A stretch of DNA of 36,465 nt. Source: Verrucomicrobiia bacterium (GTDB lineage Bacteria > Verrucomicrobiota > Verrucomicrobiia > Verrucomicrobiales > Akkermansiaceae). Made by a program: the position numbers and the translations under genes. The notes beneath the pieces are model-generated. The model searched no databases. It was not told the origin of the DNA and saw only the letters and a list, made by a program, of their open reading frames with translations. Positions 6,775-16,434 of this stretch are shown here, in pieces. How positions within the stretch are numbered: the stretch's first letter is position 1; each line of letters opens with the position of its first letter. The DNA is taken from positions 1 to 36,465 of the forward strand of contig JAUIJB010000039.1 of the NCBI GenBank assembly GCA_030430455.1, read 5' to 3'.

Positions 6775-7361
6775 ACGTGGTGGCCGGTGGGGAGGGGGTT
6801 GCCGAGGTCTCGGTGAAGCTCGTCATTGCCGGCGCACCGGGATCCGGCAAGCGCTCGATCCTCGAGGCCGTGGCGGCGCGGGTCGACGCGCCGCCGCCGC
6901 GCTCCTACCGCGCCGGTCCGCTGCACGTGCTGCGGACCTTGTGGCGCGACCCGCGGCCGCTCGACGACGGCACCAGCCTGGTCGTCGCCCTGCTGACGCT
7001 CGAGGGGCCGGCGCCCTACAACGCCGCCGAGGAGCTGCTGGTGAGGGATGCCGACGGGATCGTGTTCGTGATCGACGTCGAGCCGGACCGGCTCCAGGGG
7101 GCGTGGGAGTCGCTGCTCAAGCTGTCCGACAACACCCGCCGCGGCGGCTACGACCTGCGTGCCGTCCCGCTGGCCCTGCAGTACCACCGCGCCGACCGGC
7201 ACCATGGGTTCGAGCCGGCCCGGATGGACGAGTGGCTGGGGGTGCCGACCGGGACGGTGCCGCGCTTCGTGACCTCGAGTTCCTCGCCCGACCTCGAGGG
7301 GATGGCGATCGATTCGGTCATCGCGCAGATCCGCCGGCGCATCAACCAGCAGGAGGCCTGA
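6771..7361 (+). CDS. MglA-like small Ras-type GTPase, degenerate
   Basis: The overall plan matches the bacterial MglA family. A P-loop-like GAPGSGKRS lies at 21-29, and a DADGIVFVIDVEPDRL strand-helix at 93-108 corresponds to MglA's VDGVVFVADSQ region. GGYDLRAVPLALQYHRAD (125-142) matches MglA's GYDL-x2-IPLVVQYNKRD. Three nucleotide-handling sites look altered. The Thr/Ser after the P-loop Lys is Arg28 (Ser29 follows). The DTPGQ/PGQ switch is LEGPAPY. The NKxD specificity motif is HRAD. It may bind nucleotide weakly, use another mode, or act as a pseudo-GTPase. Its GTG start overlaps the preceding stop (GTGA), so the two are made together. Its length is about that of MglA. Confidence 0.72.
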   Translation: MNVVAGGEGVAEVSVKLVIAGAPGSGKRSILEAVAARVDAPPPRSYRAGPLHVLRTLWRDPRPLDDGTSLVVALLTLEGPAPYNAAEELLVRDADGIVFVIDVEPDRLQGAWESLLKLSDNTRRGGYDLRAVPLALQYHRADRHHGFEPARMDEWLGVPTGTVPRFVTSSSSPDLEGMAIDSVIAQIRRRINQQEA

Positions 7362-7368
7362 GGGAACG

Positions 7369-10300
7369 ATGGGCGGCTGGCGGATCCGGGTGGATACCGG
7401 GGGGACCTTCACCGATGCCTGGGCCTGCGACCCGGAGGGCCGGGAACACCGCTGCAAGGTGCTGTCCAGCGGGCGGCTGCGGCTCGGCGTGGCCGAGTCC
7501 GGCGACGGCTGGTGCCGGGTAGTCTCGCCGTGGCCGGTGAGCAGTGGCTTCTTCACCGGCTGGAAGACCCCCGGCGGGCACCGGGTGGAGGAATCCGACG
7601 GCTGCCGGCTGTCGATCCCGGGCTGGCCGGTCGGCGGGGTCATCGAGCTCGAGACCGGCGAGGAGGCGCCGGTCGTCGCCGCCAGGCTGCTGACCGGGAC
7701 GCCGTGCGGCGAGCCGCTGCCGGCCGGCGACCTGAGGGTGGCGACCACCCGCGGCACCAACGCGCTGCTCGAGCGCAAGGGCGCGCGGGTGGGTCTCTTC
7801 GTGAGCGCGGGCTTGGAGGACCTCCCGCTGATCCGCGACCAGAGGAGGGAGGGCCTGTTTCAACTACGGCAGGCGCCGTATCAACACCTCGCCGAGCGGG
7901 TCTTCGGGGTCGCCGGGCGGATCGCGGCGGACGGCTCGCGGGTGGAGGAAATCGACCTGGACGGGCTGCGCGCGAGCGCCCGCGAGGCGCTGGCGGACGG
8001 GATCGAGGTGGCGGTGGTGGCCCTGATGCACTCGTGGGCCGATGGCGGTGACGAGGAGCGGGTGGCCGGGGTGCTTCGCGACGAGGGTTTCACGCGGGTC
8101 GTCGGCTCGGCCGGGGTCGCCCCGCTGATCCGCCTGTTGCCGAGGCTCGAGACCTCCGTGGTCGAGGGCTTCCTCACTCCGGTGATGCGCGGCTTCGTCG
8201 AGCGGGTGAGCTCGGCCCTCGACGGGGTGGAGCCGCGGTTGATGACGAGCGCCGGCGGGCTGGTGCCGGCGAGCCGCTACCACCCGAAGGACTCGCTGTT
8301 GTCCGGGCCGGCGGGTGGCCTGGCCGGGGCGGCCGACCTCGCCCGCCGGGCGGGGATGCCGCGGGTGCTGAGCTTCGACATGGGGGGGACCAGCACCGAC
8401 GTGGCGCGGATCGACGGCGAGTTTGGCTTCCGCCACGAGCAGCAGATCGGTCCCGCGCGGGTCGTCGCGCCGGCGCTGGAGATCGAGACGGTGGCCGCCG
8501 GGGGCGGGTCGGTCTGCCACTGGGCGGCCGGTCGGCTCCGGGTCGGGCCGGAGAGCGCCGGCGCGGATCCCGGACCGGCGTGCTACGGGCGCGGCGGTCC
8601 GCTGACCCTGACCGACGTCAACCTGCTGCTGGGCCTGATGGATCCCGGCAAGGCCGGCATCCCGCTCGACCGGGCGGCGGCCGAGCGGGCGCTCGCGGCC
8701 CTGGTCGCCGAGATGAGGGCCGCCGGCGAGGAGGTGGGCGACCCGCGAATCCTGCTGGAGGGACTCCGCGCCATGGCGGTCGAAACCATGGCGGAAGCGG
8801 TGCGCTCGGTGAGCGTGCGCGACGGCGTCGACCCTGCCGACTACGCCCTGCTCGCCTTCGGCGGGGCCGGCCCGCAGCACGCCTGCGACCTGGCCGGGCG
8901 GCTCGGCATCGACACCGTGCTGATTCCCGGCGATGCCGGCCTGCTGAGCGCGTGGGGGCTGGAGTGCGCCGTGCTGCAGGAACACCGGGTGCGCCAGCTG
9001 ATGGGGCCGCTCGACACGCTCGCCGCCGCGCTCGAGGGGCACTGGCTGGAACTGGCCGGCGAGGCCTGCGCGGCCCTCGCGGTGGACGAACCGCGGATGC
9101 GCTGGCTGGCGAGCCTGAGGCTGGTCGGGCAGGACTCGCCGATCGACCTCGAGTGGGACGAGCCCTCGGTCGGCGCCGAGGGGGTCCGGGAGGCCTTCGA
9201 TCGCGAGTATCGCCGCCTCTATGGCTACCCCCGGCCGGACGGGAGCCGCATCGAGGTGGTGGAACTGCGCGTCGTCGCCGGGGAACGCCGGCCCGCCGGC
9301 AGCGCGGAGGCCTTCGGCGACGAGGGCGAGGCGGGGCCGCTGCTGCAACAGGACGCCTTCTCGACCTGCGTGGTGCCGGACGGCTGGCGCCTGCGCCGTG
9401 GCGACCGCGGGTCGCTCCTCGTCGAGCGCGGGCGTGAATCGCCCGTGGAAACCGCGCCGGAGCAGGTTCCGGAGGCGGTCGGGCTGGGCTTGTTCCGCAG
9501 CCGCTTCGAGGGGCTGGTCACGGCGATGGGCGAGCTGCTGCGGCGCACGGCCCTGTCGACCAACGTCAAGGAGAGGCTCGACTTTTCGTGCGCCCTGCTC
9601 GACGCGGCGGGCCGCCTGGTGGTCAGCGCGCCCCACGTTCCGGTGCACCTGGGCGCGCTCGGGGTGTGCGTCCGGGAGACCCTGCGGGCGGTCGAGATCG
9701 GACCCGGCGACCTGGTGGTGACCAATCATCCGGGTTGCGGGGGTTCGCACCTGCCGGATGTCACGGTGATCGCGGGTGTCTTCGACGAGGCCGGTGACTG
9801 CCTCGGCTACGTGGCCAACCGGGCCCACCACGCCGAGATCGGCGGCCGGGCGCCGGGGTCGATGCCGGCGCGGGCGGGCTCGCTGGCCGAGGAGGGCGTG
9901 GTGATCGCGCCGCGCCACCTGGTGAGGCGGGGCGAGTACCTCGGCCACGAGGTCGGGGACCTGCTACGGCAGGCACCGTATCCATCGCGCCGCCCGGCCG
10001 ACAACCTCGCCGACCTCGACGCCCAGGCCGCGGCCTGCCGCTTCGCGGTCGACGGGCTGGAGGAGTTGGCGCGGGCCCACGGGGCCGAGGTGGTGCGCGC
10101 GAGGATGGCGGGAATCCTCGACCAGGCGGCGCGGCTGATGCGCGAGCGGCTGGCCGCGGAGTGGTCGGCGGCCGGGTCGACCCGGCTGGATGGGGGCGGC
10201 GGGATCGAGGTGGCGATGACGGCCGGAGGCGGCCGGCTGCGGGTGGACTTCGGTGGCTCGGCGCCGGTGCATCTCGGAAACCTCAACGCGACCCCGGCGG

Positions 10301-11010
10301 TCGTGCGCAGCGTGCTTCTCTACGTCCTGCGCCTGTGGATCGACGAGGACGTCGCCCTGAACGAGGGCCTGCTGGACCCGGTCGAGCTGGTCCTTCCCAG
10401 CGGCCTGCTGAACCCGGAGTTCCCGGCGGATCCCACGGCCTGCCCGGCGGTCGTCGGCGGCAACGTCGAGACCAGCCAGCGGCTTGCCGACCTGCTCTGC
10501 GCGGTGCTCGGCCTGTGCGCCAACGGGCCGGGGACCATGAACAACCTGCTCTTCGGCGACGCTGAGTTCGGCTACTACGAGACGCTGGGCGGCGGCGCGG
10601 GTGCGGGTCCGGGCTTCGACGGCGCGTCCTGCCGGCAGGTCCACATGACCAACACCGCGATGACCGACCCGGAGATCCTCGAGCAGCGCTATCCGGTGCG
10701 CGTGTGGAGGCACAGTCGGCGCGCCGCCAGCGGTGGCACGGGTGCCTTCCGCGGTGGCGACGGGATTGTCCGCGAGCTCGAGTTCCTCCGCCCGCTGACG
10801 GTGTCGATGCTGACCCAGCGCCGCGAGGCCGGCGCGGAGGGCGGATGCGGAGGCGGCGATGGTGAAGCCGGTTGGCAGCGCCGGGTGCGACCGGACGGCA
10901 CCACCGAGGAGCTTCCCTGGACCTGCACCTACACGGCTGCCGCCGGTGAGCGACTGGTCGTCGCCACCCCGGGCGGCGGCGGGTGGGGTCGCCCGGGCGG
11001 CGGGTGGTGA
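7369..11010 (+). CDS. 5-oxoprolinase / hydantoinase, HyuA-HyuB fusion
   Basis: Residues 1 to about 690 form a HyuA-type ATPase half. [13 protein letters not shown] lies at the N-terminus, the second phosphate motif [13 protein letters not shown] is in the middle, and [12 protein letters not shown] follows. From about 705 to the end is a HyuB-type half, beginning [21 protein letters not shown] and carrying [15 protein letters not shown] and [17 protein letters not shown]. At 1213 residues it is close to the eukaryotic and some bacterial single-chain 5-oxoprolinases, which open 5-oxoproline to glutamate with ATP. Bacterial relatives also include hydantoinases and acetone carboxylase subunits, so the substrate is not certain. 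It starts 7 nt after the GTPase gene. Two copies of the sequence for LRQAPY use the same rare codons (see findings). Confidence 0.92.
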   Translation: MGGWRIRVDTGGTFTDAWACDPEGREHRCKVLSSGRLRLGVAESGDGWCRVVSPWPVSSGFFTGWKTPGGHRVEESDGCRLSIPGWPVGGVIELETGEEAPVVAARLLTGTPCGEPLPAGDLRVATTRGTNALLERKGARVGLFVSAGLEDLPLIRDQRREGLFQLRQAPYQHLAERVFGVAGRIAADGSRVEEIDLDGLRASAREALADGIEVAVVALMHSWADGGDEERVAGVLRDEGFTRVVGSAGVAPLIRLLPRLETSVVEGFLTPVMRGFVERVSSALDGVEPRLMTSAGGLVPASRYHPKDSLLSGPAGGLAGAADLARRAGMPRVLSFDMGGTSTDVARIDGEFGFRHEQQIGPARVVAPALEIETVAAGGGSVCHWAAGRLRVGPESAGADPGPACYGRGGPLTLTDVNLLLGLMDPGKAGIPLDRAAAERALAALVAEMRAAGEEVGDPRILLEGLRAMAVETMAEAVRSVSVRDGVDPADYALLAFGGAGPQHACDLAGRLGIDTVLIPGDAGLLSAWGLECAVLQEHRVRQLMGPLDTLAAALEGHWLELAGEACAALAVDEPRMRWLASLRLVGQDSPIDLEWDEPSVGAEGVREAFDREYRRLYGYPRPDGSRIEVVELRVVAGERRPAGSAEAFGDEGEAGPLLQQDAFSTCVVPDGWRLRRGDRGSLLVERGRESPVETAPEQVPEAVGLGLFRSRFEGLVTAMGELLRRTALSTNVKERLDFSCALLDAAGRLVVSAPHVPVHLGALGVCVRETLRAVEIGPGDLVVTNHPGCGGSHLPDVTVIAGVFDEAGDCLGYVANRAHHAEIGGRAPGSMPARAGSLAEEGVVIAPRHLVRRGEYLGHEVGDLLRQAPYPSRRPADNLADLDAQAAACRFAVDGLEELARAHGAEVVRARMAGILDQAARLMRERLAAEWSAAGSTRLDGGGGIEVAMTAGGGRLRVDFGGSAPVHLGNLNATPAVVRSVLLYVLRLWIDEDVALNEGLLDPVELVLPSGLLNPEFPADPTACPAVVGGNVETSQRLADLLCAVLGLCANGPGTMNNLLFGDAEFGYYETLGGGAGAGPGFDGASCRQVHMTNTAMTDPEILEQRYPVRVWRHSRRAASGGTGAFRGGDGIVRELEFLRPLTVSMLTQRREAGAEGGCGGGDGEAGWQRRVRPDGTTEELPWTCTYTAAAGERLVVATPGGGGWGRPGGGW

Positions 11011-11070
11011 CCCGCGAAGCGGGCCTTGGCGGTTGACGCTGGCGAGCCCGGCACACCACGCTCGTCCCGG

Positions 11071-13614
11071 ATGAAGACGCCGGGGCTCGCAGCTTGGCTC
11101 GCCTGGGGCGCTGGCGCTTCACTGGCGCCGGCCGGGGCATCCGGGGTCCTCCAGCCCTACGAGCCGGACGCGTGGACCCTGCACCTCTGGCACCTCGATG
11201 AGCCGGCACCGCCCTTTCGCGATGCGGTGCCGCGGGGAGGGGCCGACCTGCTGGGCCTCCTCAACGGGGCGACGGCGGGGCAGGAATCGCTCCCGGGGCT
11301 GGGCCGATCGGTCTCGACCGCCGGCATCGCCGGGGGCGAGAGGGGGGAGCCCGGGTTGCGCGGTGGCCTGATCCTCGCGGCGCCGGCCCTCGCGGACGGG
11401 ATGGACGACGACGTGCCGGTGAATTTCGGCATCGCCGGCGAGGACGGTGCCTTCACCTACGAGGCAATCATCAAGCTCGACGTGCTGCCGGAGGACTCGG
11501 GCCAGTGGGCGATGAGCCTGGTCTCGATGGACAACGACGAGTTCGGCGCGCGGATCTTCAACTTCCGGATCGAGTCCTCGGGCCTGCTGGTCTTCCTCCC
11601 GCTCCAGCCCGAGGACGGTGGCGCGGCGCTCGCGGCGATCCCGACCGAGGGCCCTCATGCCATCAATACCTCCGACTGGTTCCACGTCGCGGTCAGCTAC
11701 GACGGGCGCGAGGGGGCGCCCAACAACACCCGGCTCTACTGGACCTGCCTGGGTTCCGATCCGGGCCAGGCGCACGCGATCGGCGGCGGTTCGCTGACCG
11801 CCGACCTGGTGGCGGCCCCGGCGGACTTCGCGATCGGCAACGAGGCGCGGACCATCCACGGCAACGGCGAGGCGGAGCCGCTGGTCGGGATGATCGACGA
11901 GGTCCGGATGAGCTCGATCGCACGGCATCCAAGCGACTACCTTTTCGTGCCTGCGGAGCAGCGCCGGGGGCCGCTGGATGCCGGCCCGGACGATCCTGCC
12001 AGCCGGCCGCTCTCGGTCGGGATCGAGGGGATGTGGCTCGACGGAAGTCGCGTCGAGAATTTCTCCCGCCCCGACCTGTCGCTGCCTCCCGGGCTGCATC
12101 GCATCGACTTCGCCTTTGGTGTCCCGGGCGAGGGCTTCCTGCGCAATCCGGTGCGCACCCGCTACCGGCTTCGCGGGGTCGAGGAGCGCTGGATCGAGGG
12201 CGAGGAGGGGATGGTGATGAGTTGGGAGATCCTCGATGCCGCCGGGCGGGAGATTTCGCTGCTGCAGTTTCCCTTTCACGGCCGCAGCCAGGGATGGCGC
12301 ACGGGCATCGAGGACTCCGTGTTCACTCGCAACCGCGCACCCGTCCACCTGCCCGAGGACGCCCGCCGGCTTCGGATCACCCTGTCGTCGGAGCCACCCG
12401 ACACGACCGGCACGCTGGCGGTCGACAACATCGGCTTGTCGTGGGGCGGGCAGACGCTGGACTGGTGGGCGAATCCGGGCTTCGAGGAGGGCGCGGAGCT
12501 GCTCGATCCCGCCCGGGTCCCCGACGGCTGGCAGCGGGGCGGCTCGGCGCCGGCGATCGCCCGCACGCTGCCCAACGGCGACGGCGTGGCCCTGGCGCTG
12601 ATCGACGGCGACCAGGCCGCCACCGGCTCGTGGACCTGCGAGCAGGAACTGCCGGCGATCCCGGCCGGCGGGCTCACCGTGGTCGCGGCCTGGGACGAGC
12701 TCTACAGCATCGTCGGCGGCAACTCCCACCGGGCCTCGTTCCTCAACGTGCCGGCCGGCGAGTACGTGTTCGAGGTCGTCGCCTCGACCACCGGCGAGCG
12801 TAGCGTGGCGACCCACGCGAGCCTGTCCTTCGCGGTCCGCGCGAGGCTCTACGAGCGGCCCTCGTTCTGGGCGCTCATGGCGGCCCTGGTGGTGGGGTCG
12901 ATCGCGCTCGGCGTCGTCGCCGACCTGCGGCGTCGCCAGACGGGCAATCTCGCCGCGCTGAAGGTGCGCAGCGCGCTCGCCGAGGAGCGCTCGCGGATCG
13001 CGCGGGACATGCACGACGACCTCGGCACCCGGATGACGCGCTTGACGATGAACGCGGCGCTCGCCGAGCGCGACCTCGCTCGTGACCCGGATGCGGCTCG
13101 CCGGAGGCTCGGCACCCTCTCGTCGATCGCGCGGGACCTGGTGACCTCGCTGGACGGACTGGTCTGGTCGATCGATCCCGCCAACGACACGCTCGACAAG
13201 TTCGCCGACCGCCTGGTCCGGCTGGCGGACGAGGTCCTCGAGGGCAGCGCGGTCCGCTGCCGGCGAGAGATTCCGCCCGTCCTCCCCGGGTGGCCGATGA
13301 GGGCCGCGGCACGCCATCACCTCTTTCTCGCCGTCAAGGAGGCGCTCCACAACGTCCTCAAGCACGCCGGCCCCTGCGCCGTGACCCTGTCGCTGGTGCT
13401 GGATGACGAGAAGCTGGTGCTGGGAATCGTGGACGACGGCCGGGGCTTCGATCTTGCCGACGTCTCGCGGGGCAACGGCCTCAACAACCTGATCAAGCGG
13501 ATGGAGGCCATCGGCGGGCACTGCGTGATCGACTCGACGCCCGGGCAAGGCTCGCGGGTGGTCCTGGCTTGTCCCGTGGCCGCCCTGAGGCGAAACTCAC
13601 CGCGGAATTCATGA
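11071..13614 (+). CDS. Secreted-sensor histidine kinase with LamG-like ectodomain (HisKA_3 type)
   Basis: A signal peptide (MKTPGLAAWLAWGAG onward) leads into a concanavalin/LamG-like domain at about 20-290. A second beta-rich segment follows (about 310-590), with a reg-prop-like YRLRGVEERWIEGEEG and AVRARLYERPSFW just before the membrane. One membrane helix lies at about 598-618. The cytoplasmic part has a HisKA_3 dimerisation helix with the phosphoacceptor in RIARDMHDDLGT (His648) and a HATPase_c domain (HHLFLAVKEALHNVLKHA, DDGRGFD, GNGLNNLIKRM). I chose the ATG at 11071 because the earlier frame ATG (11026) would bury the signal peptide. The partner regulator starts 4 nt after the stop. 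The ectodomain suggests sensing of a polysaccharide or glycan. Confidence 0.9.
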   Translation: MKTPGLAAWLAWGAGASLAPAGASGVLQPYEPDAWTLHLWHLDEPAPPFRDAVPRGGADLLGLLNGATAGQESLPGLGRSVSTAGIAGGERGEPGLRGGLILAAPALADGMDDDVPVNFGIAGEDGAFTYEAIIKLDVLPEDSGQWAMSLVSMDNDEFGARIFNFRIESSGLLVFLPLQPEDGGAALAAIPTEGPHAINTSDWFHVAVSYDGREGAPNNTRLYWTCLGSDPGQAHAIGGGSLTADLVAAPADFAIGNEARTIHGNGEAEPLVGMIDEVRMSSIARHPSDYLFVPAEQRRGPLDAGPDDPASRPLSVGIEGMWLDGSRVENFSRPDLSLPPGLHRIDFAFGVPGEGFLRNPVRTRYRLRGVEERWIEGEEGMVMSWEILDAAGREISLLQFPFHGRSQGWRTGIEDSVFTRNRAPVHLPEDARRLRITLSSEPPDTTGTLAVDNIGLSWGGQTLDWWANPGFEEGAELLDPARVPDGWQRGGSAPAIARTLPNGDGVALALIDGDQAATGSWTCEQELPAIPAGGLTVVAAWDELYSIVGGNSHRASFLNVPAGEYVFEVVASTTGERSVATHASLSFAVRARLYERPSFWALMAALVVGSIALGVVADLRRRQTGNLAALKVRSALAEERSRIARDMHDDLGTRMTRLTMNAALAERDLARDPDAARRRLGTLSSIARDLVTSLDGLVWSIDPANDTLDKFADRLVRLADEVLEGSAVRCRREIPPVLPGWPMRAAARHHLFLAVKEALHNVLKHAGPCAVTLSLVLDDEKLVLGIVDDGRGFDLADVSRGNGLNNLIKRMEAIGGHCVIDSTPGQGSRVVLACPVAALRRNSPRNS

Positions 13615-13618
13615 GCAC

Positions 13619-14269
13619 ATGAGCAGGGAGGGAAGCAGGGAGAATCGAAGGCTGGCGATCGTCGAGGACGACTCGGAACTGAGGAGCGCACTGCAGGAGA
13701 TCCTCTCCGACGCGACCGGCTGGGAGGTCGCCCGGGTCTATCCCAACGCCGAGGCGGCGCTGCCCGATCTGCTGGAGGATCCGCTGGACCTGATCCTGAT
13801 GGACATCCAGATGCCCGGGATGTCGGGGATCGAGTGCACGGCCTCGATCAAGGCCACCCATCCGGAGGCGAGGATCCTGATGCTGACGGTCTACGAGAAC
13901 ACCCAGCGGGTCTACGACGCCCTCGCCGCGGGGGCCTCGGGATACCTCCTGAAGCGCGACGTCCCGAACCGCCTGCGCGACTCGCTCGACGAGGTCCTCG
14001 AGGGCGGTTGTCCGGTTTCCAGTTCGGTGGCGCGGCTCGTGTTCCAGCACTTCCTCAAGCCCGACCCGCCGAAGGTCAGCGTCGAGTACAACCTCACGCC
14101 GCGCGAGAAGGAGACCCTCGAGCTGCTTTCGCAGGGGAAGCTCTACAAGGAGATCGCCGACGAGCTGGACGTGTCCCAGGACACGGTCCGCTTCCACCTG
14201 CAGAACATCTACCGCAAGCTCCAGGTGCGCACCCGGACCGAGGCCGTGGTGAAGTACTTCGGCAGGTAG
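13619..14269 (+). CDS. NarL/LuxR-family response regulator
   Basis: A receiver domain (about 11-130) has the acidic pair in VEDD, phosphoacceptor Asp62 in LILMDIQMPGMSG, Thr90 and Lys112. A linker leads to a LuxR-type helix-turn-helix (about 157-215), seen in LTPREKETLELLSQGKLYKEIADEL and VRFHLQNIYRKL. It is the cognate output of the preceding kinase, 4 nt away. Target genes are unknown; the convergent beta-propeller gene and the upstream oxoprolinase are the nearest candidates. Confidence 0.95.
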   Translation: MSREGSRENRRLAIVEDDSELRSALQEILSDATGWEVARVYPNAEAALPDLLEDPLDLILMDIQMPGMSGIECTASIKATHPEARILMLTVYENTQRVYDALAAGASGYLLKRDVPNRLRDSLDEVLEGGCPVSSSVARLVFQHFLKPDPPKVSVEYNLTPREKETLELLSQGKLYKEIADELDVSQDTVRFHLQNIYRKLQVRTRTEAVVKYFGR

Positions 14270-14336
14270 GCAGGCAGGCCGGCGCGGCTTCCCCTTCGCG
14301 GGTCCCGCAGGGTCCGACGGTTTCTTCGGTTTGGCA

Positions 14337-15596
14337 TCAGGGGGAAGCGAAGGGGGTGCGGATCGCGAAGCGGAGTTCGCCGCCGACCGAGTAGGCCGCC
14401 GCGGCCTCGCCGGCCGGCGAGTAGGCGTGGGAACAGGAGAGCCCCGGGAGGGAGACGTCCAGGGTCTCGACGGGCTCGACGTTCCAGCTGCCGCCATCCC
14501 GGCTGGCGAAGCCGACCGGGACCTGGGTCGGGTCGTCCGGAAAATAGTTGAAGGCGACCGTGGGGGTCCCGAGGGGGGAGAAGGCGAGGGACGGCTCGAA
14601 GCCCCAGTCCCCGGCGCCGTGGAAGGTGCTGAACTGCCAGCTGCCGGACTGCCGGATCGCGAACTTCATCGCGCCGTTGAAGAGGTAGTGGTCCATCGCG
14701 ATCGCCGGCTCGCCGGCGGCGGAGAAGGCGAGGGACGGGCTCTTGTACTCGTCCCCCGGGTCGGGGGAGGCGGGCTCGACGGGGGCGCTCGACCAGGTCA
14801 TCGAACTACGGGTGGCGTAGTGGATTATCGGGCCGTCGACGTGGTACTCGCCGTCCTGGTAGGCGATGGCCGGGGTTCCGTCGGGCGAGAAGGCCAGCGA
14901 GGGCTGCCCGCCGCTGGTGTCCAGCGGGGCGACCACGGCAAGCTGCCAGGTGGCGCCGTCCCACTCGGCGTAGTGCAGTTCGGCGTCGCCGGTGTCGACG
15001 TAGGCGATCGCCGGCCGGCCGGCCGGGGTGAAGGCGAGGTCGCAGTCGCGCCCGACGTCGCCGGCCGTCTCGACCGGGGTGGTCGACCAGGCCGTCCCGT
15101 CCGGGCTCGCGAACATCAGGTCGTCATCGCCCTCATCGAAGTAGGCGATGGCCGGGGTTCCCGGGGGGGAGAAGGCGAGAGAGCAGTGCTTTCCGACATC
15201 GCCATCCGTGTCGATCGTGTCGACCGTCCAGCCGCCGGCCCCGGCCGAGGCGATGCGGAGTTCCTGGGCGGCCGGGTGGTGGTAGGCGATCGCCGGCCAG
15301 CCGCCGGGGTCGAAGGCCAGCGAGACGTGGTTGCCGGCGCCGCTGGCGACGGTGGTCACCCGCCACGGGATGACGGCGCCGCTCGCCTCGAGCAGGGCGG
15401 CATTGTGGCGGCGCAGGAGCAGCAGTTGTTCCTGCTGCAACTGGACGGTTTCCTCGAGGCCGCCGATCCGGTTCCAGATTTCCTCGAGCGAGTGCTGGGT
15501 GGGGCCGGGCGGGCCGGCGGGTTCAAGGGGACCCTGGCCGAGGACGATCGGTCCCGGCAAAGTGGCCAAGGCGACCACGGAGAGGAGCGTTTTCAT
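14337..15596 (-). CDS. Secreted seven-repeat beta-propeller protein
   Basis: The ATG at 15596 opens a signal peptide (MKTLLSVVALATLPGPIVLG). A short coiled coil follows (about 35-65, EEIWNRIGGLEETVQLQQEQ), then seven repeats of about 50 residues built round a SLAFSP-x-GTPAIAY-like core. In order the cores read VSLAFDPGGWPAIAY, CSLAFSPPGTPAIAY, CDLAFTPAGRPAIAY, PSLAFSPDGTPAIAY, PSLAFSAAGEPAIAM, PSLAFSPLGTPTVAF and SCSHAYSPAGEAAAAY. Seven repeats fit one seven-bladed propeller. The coiled coil probably oligomerises it. No enzyme motif is seen. The frame is open upstream of 15596, but the signal peptide fixes the start. It lies last in the minus-strand run and converges on the response regulator. 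Confidence 0.8.
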   Translation of the reverse strand: MKTLLSVVALATLPGPIVLGQGPLEPAGPPGPTQHSLEEIWNRIGGLEETVQLQQEQLLLLRRHNAALLEASGAVIPWRVTTVASGAGNHVSLAFDPGGWPAIAYHHPAAQELRIASAGAGGWTVDTIDTDGDVGKHCSLAFSPPGTPAIAYFDEGDDDLMFASPDGTAWSTTPVETAGDVGRDCDLAFTPAGRPAIAYVDTGDAELHYAEWDGATWQLAVVAPLDTSGGQPSLAFSPDGTPAIAYQDGEYHVDGPIIHYATRSSMTWSSAPVEPASPDPGDEYKSPSLAFSAAGEPAIAMDHYLFNGAMKFAIRQSGSWQFSTFHGAGDWGFEPSLAFSPLGTPTVAFNYFPDDPTQVPVGFASRDGGSWNVEPVETLDVSLPGLSCSHAYSPAGEAAAAYSVGGELRFAIRTPFASP

Positions 15597-15777
15597 GGCT
15601 GCGGGAGGCTTCGGTTGTGGTCCGGGAAGCCAAACCCGCGGGTTCTGGAACGGGGGTGGATCCCGCGGGTTCGCTTGCCGTTCCAAGAAGCAAGATTTGC
15701 GCAGTGTGGCCGGCCGCGCAAGCAAACACGGCGACGGATTTTGGAATCGCCGCCGGGCGCGTTCTCGCGCCGGAAAC

Positions 15778-16434
15778 CTACGGATTCCACTGGTCCCAGC
15801 CGCGCAGTTCGACGCCGAAGTGGAGCGATCGGAGGCCAAGCGCGCGGGCGGGCTCGATGTCGTTGTCGTGGCGGTCGCCGATCATCAGGATCTCGTCCGC
15901 CGCGATGCCCGCGGCCGCCAGCGCATCCAGCGGGATCCGGAACAGGGCCGGGTCGGGCTTGCTGAAGCCATGCTCGAAGGAGAAGGCGCAGAGCCGCGGG
16001 TCGATGGAGTCGAACTCGGCGCCAAGGAGGAGGGCCAGCAGGTCGCGGCTGCTCTGCTGGGCGTTGGAGACGATTCCCAGGCGACACCCGGCGGCCTCGG
16101 CGCGGCGGATCGCGGCGCGGGCACCGGGCATCTCGGCAAGCTCGTGGAGGGCGAGTTCCATCGCGACGGCGAAGGCGTCGGTTTTGTCATCCTTGTCATC
16201 CGCCAGCTCGGGGAACACCGCCTGCCAGACCTCGCGCAGGTCGACCTCCGGGTGGGGCCGGTCCGCGGCGGCGTGGCGGCGGGCGATTTCCGCATCGCGG
16301 GCGGCGCGGATCGAGCCGGGTGGGTTGAGCCCGAAGCGGCCGGCGACCTGGCGCCAGCCGGGCTCGGGGTCGCGCCGCGGGTGGCAGGCGAGCAGCGTTC
16401 CGTAGACGTCGAAGAGGACGGCGCGCGGACGCAT
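15778..16434 (-). CDS. HAD-superfamily hydrolase (candidate glucosyl-3-phosphoglycerate phosphatase)
   Basis: HAD motif I is FDVYGTLL with nucleophile Asp9, motif II is GIVSNAQQ, and motifs III/IV are FSKPDPALF and MIGDRHDNDIEPA. A helical cap lies between motifs I and II. The second Asp of the usual DxD is Tyr11, a pattern typical of 2-haloacid dehalogenases but also found in some phosphatases. The start ATG shares one base with the stop of the glycosyltransferase gene. Fourth in an overlapping set that begins with a GpgS-like enzyme, it is the natural candidate to remove the phosphate from the glycosyl-phosphoglycerate. That role is inferred from context. A small DNA repeat (GTCATCCTT twice near 16180-16200) gives a DDKDDKTD loop. 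Confidence 0.8.
   Translation of the reverse strand: MRPRAVLFDVYGTLLACHPRRDPEPGWRQVAGRFGLNPPGSIRAARDAEIARRHAAADRPHPEVDLREVWQAVFPELADDKDDKTDAFAVAMELALHELAEMPGARAAIRRAEAAGCRLGIVSNAQQSSRDLLALLLGAEFDSIDPRLCAFSFEHGFSKPDPALFRIPLDALAAAGIAADEILMIGDRHDNDIEPARALGLRSLHFGVELRGWDQWNP

Noticed and set aside
7864..9948. 694-residue minus-strand frame opposite the oxoprolinase
   Set aside because: A shadow frame rich in His, Arg and Pro; the + strand gene has intact motifs through the whole interval.
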